Positions 43,346-51,992 of a stretch of DNA of 64,000 nucleotides are shown one piece after another. Positions within the stretch are counted from its first letter, which is position 1; each line of letters opens with the position of its first letter. Source of the DNA: Flavobacterium sp. N502540 (GTDB taxonomy: Bacteria; Bacteroidota; Bacteroidia; Flavobacteriales; Flavobacteriaceae); assembly GCF_025947365.1 (NCBI RefSeq), contig NZ_CP110012.1, positions 4,898,001-4,962,000 of the forward strand, given 5' to 3'. A program made the position numbers and the translations under genes. Below the pieces are notes generated by a model. That model searched no databases, was not told where the DNA came from, and was given only the letters and a program-made list of their open reading frames with translations.

Positions 43346-44815
43346 TTAAAGATTGGTAATCGGACTGTATTTGGGCACTAACATTTTCATTACAGACCAG
43401 CCTGTCAGGTAACAGACAGCACAAATAGAGAAAATGATAAAATATCCGGCTTCAATTCCTTGAAAACCCATAAATGACATATTGCTTTCTTTGGCATAAT
43501 CAAACAGCATTCCTGATCCTTTATTGATAAAAGTAGAACCAATACCTCCGGCCAAACCTCCAATACCAGTGATAGTTGCAATTGCTTTTTTAGGAAACAT
43601 ATCTCCTACAGTGGTAAAAATATTAGCCGACCAAGATTGATGTGCCGCACCTGCGATACCAATAATACTAACAGGAATCCAATAACTGATGTATCCTAAA
43701 GGCTGTGCAATCAAGGCCAACAAGGGAAAGAATGCAAAAATTAGCATCGCTCTCATTCTGCCTTCATAGGGGTTCATTCCTTTCTTCTCAACAAAATAGG
43801 TTGGCAGCCAGCCACCAATAATTGACAGCAGGGTTATCATATATAAAACGAATAAGGGAAGAGCCGCCTCAGTAGAATCCATACCATAAACCGAACTTAA
43901 GTAAGCCGGGGTCCAGAATAAGAAAAACCACCACACCCCATCGGTCATAAACTTACCAAAAGCAAATGCCCAGGTTTGTTTGTATTTAAAACAATCGACA
44001 AAAGAAACTTTATCTTTGGTTTCTGGTACATACCCCTTTAATTTGCTGTCTGTAATATCATCTTGTTGTATATATTCTAATTCTGCAGTACTTACTTTTG
44101 GGTGCTTTTCAGGCTTATCATACATGAAAATCCAAAATCCCATCCAGACAAAACCTAAAGCACCAATGATGATAAAGGCCATTTCCCATCCAAAAGATTC
44201 TGCGATAAACGGAATAGATATAGGAGCTGCCAAAGCACCAACAGTGGCGCCGGCATTGAAAATACTGGTAGAAAATGCTCTGTCTTTTTTAGGAAAATAC
44301 TCAGCGGTCGTTTTAATCGCTGCCGGAAAATTTCCTGCTTCACCCACCGCCAAAACAAAGCGGGCAAAGATGAACAGCGTCACACTTACATTAATGACCA
44401 ATCCGGTGTCTTTTACAAGGTGAATTGCCTGCTTGGCACCCTCGAAACCTACAAACCAGTTCCCACTAATAATTCCGGCTGTTGCAATACCACAAAAAGC
44501 GTGAAGACAAGCCCCAAAAGACCAGATACCAATGGCCCACAGAAATCCTCGTTTAGTATCCATCCAATCCACAAATCTACCGGCAAACAGTAATGAAACT
44601 GCGTAAAAAATAGAAAACAAAGCGGTTATATTTCCGTAGTCATTATTAGTCCAATGAAACTCAGGCGCAATAAAATCACTCCACGTTAAAGAAAGTACCT
44701 GCCTGTCTAAATAGTTAATGGTTGTTGCAAAAAAAAGCAACGCACATATACTCCAACGATAACTTCCTGTAGATTTTTTGGCCTGGGTCATAATAACTGC
44801 ATCTGTTTGGTTCAT
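43346..44815 (-). CDS. exuT: MFS hexuronate transporter (ExuT type)
   Basis: A 489-residue major facilitator with 12 predicted helices of the anion:cation symporter branch that takes up galacturonate and glucuronate. Landmarks are YRWSICALLFFATTINYLDRQVLSLTW at the first helix, ARFVLAVGEAGNFPAAIKTTAEYFPKKDRAFSTSIFNAGATVGALAAP, and a large loop after FVGFEGAKQAIHLV that lengthens it relative to E. coli ExuT (about 430-470). It has its own operator-controlled promoter and imports monomers made by the GH28 and GH105 enzymes. Confidence 0.9.
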   Translation of the reverse strand: MNQTDAVIMTQAKKSTGSYRWSICALLFFATTINYLDRQVLSLTWSDFIAPEFHWTNNDYGNITALFSIFYAVSLLFAGRFVDWMDTKRGFLWAIGIWSFGACLHAFCGIATAGIISGNWFVGFEGAKQAIHLVKDTGLVINVSVTLFIFARFVLAVGEAGNFPAAIKTTAEYFPKKDRAFSTSIFNAGATVGALAAPISIPFIAESFGWEMAFIIIGALGFVWMGFWIFMYDKPEKHPKVSTAELEYIQQDDITDSKLKGYVPETKDKVSFVDCFKYKQTWAFAFGKFMTDGVWWFFLFWTPAYLSSVYGMDSTEAALPLFVLYMITLLSIIGGWLPTYFVEKKGMNPYEGRMRAMLIFAFFPLLALIAQPLGYISYWIPVSIIGIAGAAHQSWSANIFTTVGDMFPKKAIATITGIGGLAGGIGSTFINKGSGMLFDYAKESNMSFMGFQGIEAGYFIIFSICAVCYLTGWSVMKMLVPKYSPITNL

Positions 44816-44925
44816 GGTAATGGTTTATTATAAAAGTTGATAGTTTTCGGCTCATTTAATCTGCTGTTCAAACACGATATAAAAATTACAATACCCATGA
44901 ATTAAATGCAACAAAATTAAATAAA

Positions 44926-44939
44926 TGTAATCGATTGCA
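44926..44939. promoter_or_regulatory. LacI-type operator O4 upstream of exuT
   Basis: TGTAATCGATTGCA, identical to O3, directly abuts the exuT -7 box. It could also influence the divergent esterase gene at 45258, though that is more than 300 bases away. Confidence 0.8.
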
Positions 44940-44970
44940 CAAATATAGTTTTAAATCTTTATATTCCAAA
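44940..44970 (-). promoter_or_regulatory. exuT promoter
   Basis: On the minus strand TTTG (44970-44967), a 19-base spacer and TATATTTG (44947-44940) form a perfect Bacteroidota promoter. The operator occupies the next 14 bases, where transcription should start. Confidence 0.78.
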
Positions 44971-45257
44971 TAAATTATATAAAAATTTAATTTCAACACA
45001 TAATTAAACAGATCGCTCAAAAAAAAATACTTTAAATTACATTTTAAGTAATATATTTGTTAAAAGCTATTTTTACAAACTTAACCGTTTTATCTATCAA
45101 AATTGTCCAAAAAACTTTCACTTTTGATCAATTCACCGTAATCTTCAGGTCTGCAAAGCAAAAGTCATTTGTTACATTTTTACAAAAGCATAAAACTGAT
45201 CCAAAAAAACTTTGTTTTAAAACACTTTTCCAACCTATTTAAATACTTCCATAATTC
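44971..45257. other. Divergent intergenic region between exuT and esterase
   Basis: Outside the exuT promoter the gap holds a TATATTTG box at 45052-45059 on the plus strand, about 200 bases before the esterase ATG. The bases between show only stop-broken frames. Confidence 0.4.
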
Positions 45258-46184
45258 ATGAAAAATGTAAAAGAATTACTTCTAACCTTATTTTTATTCA
45301 CCTTCATGCACACTACTATACATGCCCAAAATGAAATTATACCACTCTGGAATACCATTCCCGATGAAATAAAAGCCCCGGAATACAAGGAAAATGAATC
45401 TTTTACAGACGGAAAAGTGCAGAGTACAAGTTTAGTCACCGTTCCAACATTGAGTGTTTTTTTGCCTAAACAAAGTAAACCCAATCAAACTGCCATTCTA
45501 ATTTTTCCGGGAGGAGGATATCAACATTTAGCCATTGATAAAGAAGGTACCAAAGTCGCCAACTGGCTCAATAGCTTGGGAATTGCAGCTTTTGTTGTCA
45601 AATACAGATTACCAAGTGATCAAATCATGAAAGACAAAAAGAACGGACCATTACAGGACGCACAGCAAGCCATACGTCACGTAAGGCAAAATGCAGCAAA
45701 GTACAGTATTGATGTTAACAAAATAGGGATTATTGGCTTCTCCGCAGGAGGACATTTAGCCGCCACCCTGGCAACACATTATGATGAAGCAACTTACGAT
45801 TCAAAATCTAAAACAAGTGCACGTCCGGATTTTTCACTTTTAATTTATCCAGTCATATCCATGCAAAATGAGATTACGCACAAAGGCTCGCAAAGTAGTT
45901 TACTGGGAAATAATCCCTCACAGGAAGTACGTGATTTTTATTCTAACGAAAAGAAAGTTACTTCAAACACTCCTCCCGCTTTCCTGATTCATGCCACAGA
46001 CGACAAAGTCGTTTTACCGGAAAACAGTATTAATTACTATCTGGCTCTTAAACGAAACGGGGTTTCAGCTGAATTACATCTTTATGAAAAAGGAGGTCAC
46101 GGTTTTGGTCTGGGTGTAAATAGTACCAGTAAATTTTGGCCCAGAGATTGCGAAGAATGGCTTAAAATTAATGGCTACTTATAA
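45258..46184 (+). CDS. Alpha/beta hydrolase, acetyl-xylan/pectin esterase-like
   Basis: A 308-residue secreted esterase. The signal peptide ends near IHAQ. It has PGGGYQHLAIDKEG for the oxyanion hole, nucleophile elbow GFSAGGH, the Asp block IHATDDKVV and the catalytic His in GGHGFGLG. The sequence type (FPGGGY plus GFSAGG) is common in BD-FAE-like esterases of cell wall loci. It is the outermost gene of the pectin region on this side and is on the opposite strand from exuT. The substrate is inferred from position. Confidence 0.87.
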   Translation: MKNVKELLLTLFLFTFMHTTIHAQNEIIPLWNTIPDEIKAPEYKENESFTDGKVQSTSLVTVPTLSVFLPKQSKPNQTAILIFPGGGYQHLAIDKEGTKVANWLNSLGIAAFVVKYRLPSDQIMKDKKNGPLQDAQQAIRHVRQNAAKYSIDVNKIGIIGFSAGGHLAATLATHYDEATYDSKSKTSARPDFSLLIYPVISMQNEITHKGSQSSLLGNNPSQEVRDFYSNEKKVTSNTPPAFLIHATDDKVVLPENSINYYLALKRNGVSAELHLYEKGGHGFGLGVNSTSKFWPRDCEEWLKINGYL

Positions 46185-46724
46185 TATATTAGAAAGAATA
46201 AAAAAAGGGTCTTTAGATCCGGATAACCCAATAACCAAATCTAAAAACCCTATAAAAATCAGACTCTTTTGTAATCCTGCAAATTCATACAAAGCTTATA
46301 CCCACGATCAAATGAATAAGTCTAATTTTCATTGTAATTAAAAAAATTGTTTCTCCAAAAACAGTTAATTATAACAACCTATTATGCGGTCTAAAAAGGT
46401 AAACACAGCATAATTACCCGTTATTATGGCGCGAAATTACAAGCAACTTTAGAGAAATCATTACGGCTTTCCGCATTATGAAAAACTTTTTCCTCCTAAA
46501 AATGCTAAGTCACTGACTATCTGAAACACTATAGTTGTAAAATCTTTAAAAAAAATAACTAAAAAGGTTCTTTCTTGTCCTGGATTAAGTTGAACTAGTG
46601 ATTTAACCACTATTTTTGTTATAGAAATTAGATTTTCGAAAGCAATAAGTCTCTAAGAGGTTAAGTTTTTTTGTCTTACCGGTTACACATCTTAAAACTT
46701 ACTCATACTTATATATTAATGATT
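46185..46724. other. 540-base region with an inverted repeat and a promoter
   Basis: A 13-base inverted repeat (AGGGTCTTTAGAT at 46206-46218, ATCTAAAAACCCT at 46239-46251, one mismatch) follows the esterase gene and might terminate it, although no T-run follows. The middle is non-coding. The right end has a promoter at 46590-46618. Confidence 0.45.
46590..46618 (+). promoter_or_regulatory. Promoter upstream of the 46725 gene
   Basis: TTG at 46590-46592, an 18-base spacer, then TATTTTTG (46611-46618). The spacer contains an imperfect palindrome AGTG...CACT that may be an operator. Confidence 0.5.
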
Positions 46725-47039
46725 ATGAAAACATACGAATTCTTACTGCTTGGAAAAAACCAAGCCATTCTTGAGATTTTGCTCCGATTAGTGAATGCTT
46801 ATGAAAACTGGAATGCAGTTGGTTTTAGTGATGAAAAACTGGCTCAGGATTATTTTCTGCACCACAAAATTGATATTGTACTTTTGAGTTCAGGCATCGA
46901 AGATCATATCGAAAAAGAGTTTACTTCTTTCTGCTTAAAACAGCAGCCTGATGTTGAAGTAATTGAACATTTCGGAGGAGGAAGCGGTTTGTTAAAATCC
47001 GAAATCGAATATCGATTGCATCTGAAAGGAAAAATTTAG
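46725..47039 (+). CDS. Hypothetical protein with receiver-like layout
   Basis: A 104-residue protein not assigned to a family. It alternates strands and helices: YEFLLLGKN, AILEILLRLVNAYENW, AVGFSDEKLAQDYFLHHKIDIVLLSSGIED, EEFTSFCLKQQPDVEVIEHF. That is similar in order to a response-regulator receiver, but the phosphorylatable Asp position reads SSG, so it would be non-phosphorylated. ATG 46725 is used because the upstream codons lack coding character. The 2H phosphoesterase gene follows 43 bases downstream. Confidence 0.6.
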   Translation: MKTYEFLLLGKNQAILEILLRLVNAYENWNAVGFSDEKLAQDYFLHHKIDIVLLSSGIEDHIEKEFTSFCLKQQPDVEVIEHFGGGSGLLKSEIEYRLHLKGKI

Positions 47040-47055
47040 ATGCAAACAAATTCTT

Positions 47056-47063
47056 TAAATTTG
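47056..47063 (+). promoter_or_regulatory. -7 box of the 2H phosphoesterase gene (TAAATTTG)
   Basis: A perfect TAnnTTTG match 19 bases before the ATG at 47083. It suggests the gene can be expressed separately from the gene before it. Confidence 0.4.
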
Positions 47064-47082
47064 CCAAAAACCGAACGTTAAA

Positions 47083-47643
47083 ATGGAAAAGAAATATTCA
47101 GTTGTCATTCATCCTTCACCAGAAATAATTGAGGACATCAAAACCATGAAAGAACATCTGGCAACTAAAATTGGCTGGTTCAACAGTAAAAATTCGGTGG
47201 CACATATTACGATTTGTGAGTTTACAACTGACGATTCTCAACTGGATAAATTCAAGCAAAAGCTTTTTAATATTTGCGATACCTTTACTCCGTTTCAAGT
47301 ACATCTGGATGATTTTGGTTCGTACGAAAGTGGTGCTTTTTTCATTGCCCCAAGTGAAGAATCAAAAAAGAGTTTACAGCCAGTCATGAAAAAGACACAG
47401 AAAGCGTTACTGCTTTCCAACCTAAAGAAAAGCAGTGATCCGCATATTTCTATCAGCAGAAAACTAACTCCCGAAAATCTTAAAGTCGCATCGCAGCTCT
47501 TTACCACAATTGCCATGGATTTTTCCTGTGAAGAAATTATCCTGCGTGAATTAGATCCGGTGAAAAAACAGTTTTTTGTCATTGATAAGTTTCCTTTTGG
47601 CAGTAATCCACAACCGGAACTTATACAAGGAAGTTTGTTTTAG
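47083..47643 (+). CDS. 2H phosphoesterase (2'-5' RNA ligase-like)
   Basis: A 186-residue protein with the two His-x-Thr/Ser motifs of the 2H superfamily: HIT (41-43, in VAHITICEF) and HIS (121-123, in DPHISISRKL). The spacing and size match LigT/YjcG-type cyclic phosphodiesterases, which act on RNA ends or cyclic nucleotides. The substrate here is unknown. It is cytosolic, with no membrane or signal segment. Confidence 0.87.
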   Translation: MEKKYSVVIHPSPEIIEDIKTMKEHLATKIGWFNSKNSVAHITICEFTTDDSQLDKFKQKLFNICDTFTPFQVHLDDFGSYESGAFFIAPSEESKKSLQPVMKKTQKALLLSNLKKSSDPHISISRKLTPENLKVASQLFTTIAMDFSCEEIILRELDPVKKQFFVIDKFPFGSNPQPELIQGSLF

Positions 47644-47723
47644 ATGTGAAATGTTTATTATGAGGTGCGAAATGTGGGATGTAAGATTCAAGATTCAAGA
47701 TGTGAGATGTGAAGAGTAAAAAA

Positions 47724-47786
47724 CCTGAAACCTGAAACCTGAAACCTGAAACTTGAAACTTGAAACCTGAAACCTGAAACCTGAAA
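47724..47786. repeat. Heptanucleotide tandem array, CCTGAAA, nine units
   Basis: Exactly nine 7-base units. Seven are CCTGAAA and two in the middle are CTTGAAA. The array lies in the gap between the 2H phosphoesterase and AraC genes. It ends 14 bases before the TATATTTG box that starts AraC transcription, so copy number could affect that promoter. Degenerate phrases (AGATTCAAGATTCAAG, GATGTGAGATGTGAAG) precede it. Confidence 0.95.
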
Positions 47787-47799
47787 CTTAAAATTTCCG

Positions 47800-47807
47800 T
47801 ATATTTG
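47800..47807 (+). promoter_or_regulatory. -7 box of the AraC gene (TATATTTG)
   Basis: A perfect TAnnTTTG element 20 bases before the ATG. The -33 position would fall inside the last units of the heptad array, which lack TTTG. Confidence 0.5.
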
Positions 47808-47826
47808 AATTTTACAAATTGTCGTC

Positions 47827-48750
47827 ATGAAATCACTGGATTCTTTTTACAAAGATATTACTGAAGGTTCCTCCGTTGAACCGGGTTCTTTATTGCCCAA
47901 TGACATCAAAAAAGAGATTGGTCATTTTAATGTATTTGACATCAAAGAGCTTTTAGAACGTCTTCAGGGTAAAGCAATCATGCCTTATGACCGACGTGCT
48001 TACTATAAAATCAGTTTGATTAAAGGTAAAAACAGGGCTGAATATGCCGATAAGATAATAGAAATTGAAAAACAGGGACTTTTATTTGCTACCCCAAAGA
48101 TTCCATACAATTATTTACCACAGGATACGAATCAATCCGGGCAGTTTTGTGTTTTTACCGGTGAATTTTTATCGAAAAACAAAAGCGGAATTGATCTGGA
48201 CGAGCTTCCTATTTTTGCCTCTGACGGGTATCCTATTTTTCAATTAACCGATGAAGAAGCAGCAGAAGTTGAATTGATTTTCAACAAAATACAAAAAGAA
48301 ATCAATTCCGATTACATTTACAAATATGATTTAATTCGGAATTATGTCGCCGAACTCATTCACTTCGGACAAAAACTACAGCCTATAACGGCACTGTATT
48401 CAAAACACAATTCGGCTGCCAGAGTTTCTTCTTTATTTGCTGAATTGCTGGAAAGACAATTCCCGATAGAATCTCCAAATCAGCGATTACAGCTCAGAAC
48501 TGCCAAGGATTTTGCCGAAAGATTATCTGTTCATGTGAATCATCTGAATAAAGTTTTAAAAGAAAATACCGGAAAAACTACGACCGAATTAATCAGCAGT
48601 CGTTTAACCAGCGAAGCCAAAATTCTTTTAAAACAAACGGACTGGAATATTTCTGAAATTGCCTTCTCCTTAGGATTTGAAGAATTGGCACATTTCTCTA
48701 ACTTCTTTAAAAAACAAACTTCGTTTACTCCTTTAGCTTTCCGATCTTAA
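47827..48750 (+). CDS. AraC-family transcriptional regulator
   Basis: A 307-residue regulator with a divergent N-terminal cupin-type sensing domain (about 1-180) and a C-terminal double HTH (about 205-305). The HTH region reads RTAKDFAERLSVHVNHLNKVLKENTGKTTTELI and LLKQTDWNISEIAFSLGFEELAHFSNFFKKQTSFTPLAFR. It is followed on the same strand by an SDR oxidoreductase gene 100 bases away, a common regulator-target arrangement in Flavobacteria. Confidence 0.93.
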   Translation: MKSLDSFYKDITEGSSVEPGSLLPNDIKKEIGHFNVFDIKELLERLQGKAIMPYDRRAYYKISLIKGKNRAEYADKIIEIEKQGLLFATPKIPYNYLPQDTNQSGQFCVFTGEFLSKNKSGIDLDELPIFASDGYPIFQLTDEEAAEVELIFNKIQKEINSDYIYKYDLIRNYVAELIHFGQKLQPITALYSKHNSAARVSSLFAELLERQFPIESPNQRLQLRTAKDFAERLSVHVNHLNKVLKENTGKTTTELISSRLTSEAKILLKQTDWNISEIAFSLGFEELAHFSNFFKKQTSFTPLAFRS

Positions 48751-48850
48751 ATTCATGATTTGAATTTCGCAAACATCGATTTGATATTTACAACTTCTCA
48801 CTCCTGCTTCACTCCTACCTTTGTCTTATTAATTTAAAATACAAAATAAA

Positions 48851-49615
48851 ATGGCAGTACATACAAAAATTGCTCTGGTAACAGGTGGCAGCAGAGGTTT
48901 AGGAAAAAATATGGCGATTGCAATTGCTAAAAAAGGAATCGATGTAATTATAACTTACAACAGCAAAAAAGAAGAGGCTGATTCGGTAGTAAAAGAAATT
49001 GAAAGCTTAGGTCAGAAAGCAGCCGCGCTTCAATTAAATGTTGCCGATTCCGGTACTTTTGATCCCTTTTTCAGCTCTGTTGCGGAAACTCTAAAAAAGA
49101 CCTTTAAAACAGATAAGTTTGACTTTTTAGTAAACAATGCCGGAACCGGACTCCACAATTCATTTATGGAAACATCGGAAGCCGAATTTGATCAATTAAC
49201 TAATATACATTTTAAAGGCCCTTTCTTCCTAACTCAAAAAGCATTAAATCTTATGAATGATGGCGGCGGAATCGTAAATATCTCAACAGGTTTAGCCAGG
49301 TTTTCTTTTTCGGGTGCTTCCGCCTATGCCTCAATGAAAGGGGCTATTGAAACGTTAACCAAATATCAGGCAAAAGAACTGGGTGAACGAAAAATCAGAG
49401 CCAATGTAGTTGCTCCGGGTGCAATCGAAACCGATTTTGGAGGTGGTGCAGTTCGCGACAACGAACAATTGAACAAAAATATAGCTGCAGTTACCGCCTT
49501 AGGAAGGGTTGGATTACCAGACGATATTGGCGGAGTAGTTGCCTTTTTATGTACCGACGAGGCGCGCTGGGTAAATGCACAACGCATCGAGGTTTCAGGC
49601 GGAATGAATTTGTAA
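48851..49615 (+). CDS. SDR-family oxidoreductase
   Basis: A 254-residue classical short-chain dehydrogenase. It has TGGSRGLGKNMA for the nucleotide, NNAGTG, a catalytic Ser in ISTGLARFSFSGAS, YASMKGA with Tyr and Lys, and the C-terminal VSGGMNL. FabG-like and quinone or aldehyde reductases share this pattern, so the substrate is open. It is the likely target of the AraC regulator next to it. Confidence 0.9.
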   Translation: MAVHTKIALVTGGSRGLGKNMAIAIAKKGIDVIITYNSKKEEADSVVKEIESLGQKAAALQLNVADSGTFDPFFSSVAETLKKTFKTDKFDFLVNNAGTGLHNSFMETSEAEFDQLTNIHFKGPFFLTQKALNLMNDGGGIVNISTGLARFSFSGASAYASMKGAIETLTKYQAKELGERKIRANVVAPGAIETDFGGGAVRDNEQLNKNIAAVTALGRVGLPDDIGGVVAFLCTDEARWVNAQRIEVSGGMNL

Positions 49616-49638
49616 TTTTTATTTTGTGAATCTATAAT

Positions 49639-49673
49639 TAAACCCAACAGATTTTAGAAATCTGTTGGGTTTA
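49639..49673. repeat. REP-like palindrome (copy 2)
   Basis: TAAACCCAACAGATTT / AAATCTGTTGGGTTTA, 16 pairs with a TAG loop. It lies just after the SDR gene and before the convergent 49714 gene, so it could act as a terminator for either. It is the same family as the copies at 22277 and 51923. Confidence 0.8.
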
Positions 49674-49713
49674 ACAAACAGAATTAAAGTATTTCTTTTT
49701 CACAACACACAAT

Positions 49714-50343
49714 TTAATCAAACCAATATTGTTCACCTCTTTGAATCTCTTGCCATTTTTTGTTTGTTTTTTTCATTACAATAACATAATATTTAGGGGA
49801 ATAAAGAGGATTTGATTTTTGAGTTGCTATTGCCATGACCAAATAGTCTCTATTTTTGTAGTAAATTGGATCAGACAATGCAATTAGTAATGTTTCGTAT
49901 TTGTATAAGGGTAATGCTCTCTCTTTTTTAAACATTATGGTGTCATGAGATTCTATACAAATGTTTTTTAGTTTAAAATCCGTTATTTCCCAATTTGCAT
50001 TTTTAGAAAAACCATATTTATCATCATTTACATCATCTTGGTATTTTTTTCTCATTTTTTGGAATTCTTTTTCATTATAAAGAGGCTCTAAAATCCCAGC
50101 TTCCCTTATTTGTGTGCCATTTTTTCTATTAAATGGTGCATCACTGAGTTTTCCTTCAGCAAAAAGTTTTAAAGTTTTATTTGCACTTATTTTTTCTTTA
50201 ATTATCAAAACAGTTTTGGTAGTATCTTTTACTAATTCTGACAGATGGCCATTAATAGCATTATATTTGTCCACTTTTGATTGACAATATGCTATAAAAT
50301 TGCATTGTATAATTAGTAACAGAGCAAAAAATAACTTTTTCAT
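49714..50343 (-). CDS. Secreted hypothetical protein, partner of the HExxH lipoprotein
   Basis: A 209-residue exported protein (signal MKKLFFALLLIIQCNFIAYCQ) with no recognised family. It is rich in Lys and Tyr. It contains a segment around NWEITDFKLKNICIESHDTIMFKKERALPLYKYETLLIALSDPIYYKNRDYLVMAIATQ. Its start overlaps the end of the upstream lipoprotein gene as ATGA, so the two are translated together and probably act together outside the cytoplasm. Confidence 0.65.
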   Translation of the reverse strand: MKKLFFALLLIIQCNFIAYCQSKVDKYNAINGHLSELVKDTTKTVLIIKEKISANKTLKLFAEGKLSDAPFNRKNGTQIREAGILEPLYNEKEFQKMRKKYQDDVNDDKYGFSKNANWEITDFKLKNICIESHDTIMFKKERALPLYKYETLLIALSDPIYYKNRDYLVMAIATQKSNPLYSPKYYVIVMKKTNKKWQEIQRGEQYWFD

Positions 50344-51776
50344 GTTTTATTTTTTTTAAAATCTTCACATTTAGCGCCAAGAGGATACTGTCTAGTACCA
50401 CCGTTGCTTTGAACATCACTTCCTGATTGTTCGCAGGCAAGTCGATTTAGGATTCTACTTCTATCTGCTGATCCTTCTGGGAAAGTCTTATCAAACACGG
50501 GAGTACCTTTCAAACCACCCCAAGCTAGATCAAGATATTCTTGATTTAAAGCTACGTTTAAAGGTGGAACTGTACCTGTTTGAAATTCTTGTAGCGTAGA
50601 AGCAATTGCGTTAACATAAGTTTCGGCCATTTGCTTGTGATGTAAATCTTGCTGATCCACATATACACCTCCTACATAGATACCGTTATTTGGGAAATTT
50701 TTTTGAACATATGACTGAAAAAGAGTGGGATTATCTACAAAAGCAGTCATGCCACTTCCGGCTGAGGAGGCATCATAAAGACTAAGAAAATAAGCATGTA
50801 CAATTTCATGTAACATATTTCCAGCTAAAGACAACGAAGTTCTAGTAGTGTAGGAATTGCTTATGGTAGTGGTATAATCATTTGGGATATTGCCAGCACT
50901 ATTTTTAGTTCGTGTTGTTTGTGCGGGAATATTTAAATTACCGCCGACAATGTTTAATGTATATGGTGTTGTTGCTCCTAGTTTTTTTAGCATGCTTGCA
51001 ATGTCGAAGTTTTTAGTTTCTTTCAATTTTTCTAATACAGCTTTTTGGCAAGGAGTGAGGTCTTTATCTATAATTCTTTTTTCCATTGCTTGATAGATAA
51101 TATTACTATAATAACTGGCAAAAGCCACTCCCATACTGGCATAATTGGTCGGACTGCCTTCTCCTCTAAATTGATAGCCCGGCATGATATAGGGAAGGTT
51201 AATATCACTTGGTTTAGGTTTGGGATATACATTAACATTGTTCAACGGAATCGGATCAGGCCCCGGAGATTTTACTTCTCCAAGCAAATTTCCGGATTTA
51301 TAAACAAAATTGTTCTTGATGATTCCTTTCAAATCACTGATGACGACAGCACCGCTAAATTCGTCATAGCGATCTATCACCTTGCCCGTTTTCTTATTAT
51401 TGAATCCCTCTTCGGGAATTAAATTAAAAAGCACAGTCTGCAATTCGCCATTGATCCTGATTTGTAAAATACTCGAATCTACATTATCCAGTCCTGTCTC
51501 TGCCTTCACAATCGTTAGTTTAGCGTCAGTATCCGTTATGTCAATCTGTTCTATAGATTCAAAATCTATTGTCAGGTTAAAGTTAGCGTTTTTTTGGGTA
51601 GACTGCTGTTGCTGAAAATCTTTTAGAAAAGCAACCGATTCTGTGACCGGTACAGTTTTTAGATGGTCTTCATTCTTGTTCTCTGATACCTTTTCAGTGT
51701 GTACATTTTCATCGTGATTACAGGAGTAAAATAGTACAAGTGTAATAAATACTGGCATTAAAAATAACTTTTTCAT
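50340..51776 (-). CDS. Lipoprotein with HExxH metalloprotease-like motif
   Basis: A 478-residue lipoprotein (lipid Cys19 in FYSC). The C-terminal half has a predicted zinc motif HEIVH (323-327) within SLAGNMLHEIVHAYFLSLYD. A second conserved-looking stretch, HHKQMAETYVNAIASTL (379-395), has a His/Glu set that could give the third ligand. The N-terminal half (about 20-190) looks like an extended or beta-rich module with Pro-rich spacer PKPKPS. The overall family is not recognised. It overlaps the 49714 gene by four bases. A surface peptidase or cell-wall hydrolase is plausible but unproven. Confidence 0.65.
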   Translation of the reverse strand: MKKLFLMPVFITLVLFYSCNHDENVHTEKVSENKNEDHLKTVPVTESVAFLKDFQQQQSTQKNANFNLTIDFESIEQIDITDTDAKLTIVKAETGLDNVDSSILQIRINGELQTVLFNLIPEEGFNNKKTGKVIDRYDEFSGAVVISDLKGIIKNNFVYKSGNLLGEVKSPGPDPIPLNNVNVYPKPKPSDINLPYIMPGYQFRGEGSPTNYASMGVAFASYYSNIIYQAMEKRIIDKDLTPCQKAVLEKLKETKNFDIASMLKKLGATTPYTLNIVGGNLNIPAQTTRTKNSAGNIPNDYTTTISNSYTTRTSLSLAGNMLHEIVHAYFLSLYDASSAGSGMTAFVDNPTLFQSYVQKNFPNNGIYVGGVYVDQQDLHHKQMAETYVNAIASTLQEFQTGTVPPLNVALNQEYLDLAWGGLKGTPVFDKTFPEGSADRSRILNRLACEQSGSDVQSNGGTRQYPLGAKCEDFKKNKT

Positions 51777-51922
51777 GATGGTGCAAATTTAAAAGTAAGA
51801 ATAATACTCTAAATTTACGGAATAACAAAAAGTAATAGCTATTAAAAGAAAGAAAAAACTTATGTAAATTATCAGTTTTGCCGATAATTAAAAACAGCAA
51901 CCAAAAAATAGCATAAAAAACG

Positions 51923-51955
51923 AAACCCGACAAGTTTCTAAAACCTGTCGGGTTT
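51923..51955. repeat. REP-like palindrome (copy 3)
   Basis: AAACCCGACAAGTTT / AAACCTGTCGGGTTT, 15 pairs with one mismatch and a three-base loop. It lies between the lipoprotein gene start and the PepSY-like gene end. It is the GC-variant of the family seen at 22277 and 49639. Confidence 0.75.
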
Positions 51956-51992
51956 GTCATTCTGAGTATATTGAATTAGTAAGAATTCTTTT

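Noticed and set aside
45258..46184. Assigning this esterase to the LacI regulon through O4
   Set aside because: The operator is more than 300 bases away and positioned against the exuT promoter; the esterase has a separate promoter-like box.
46431..46500. Possible transposase remnant (short frame with RNYKQL-like words)
   Set aside because: Too short, broken by stops, and no inverted terminal repeats were found.
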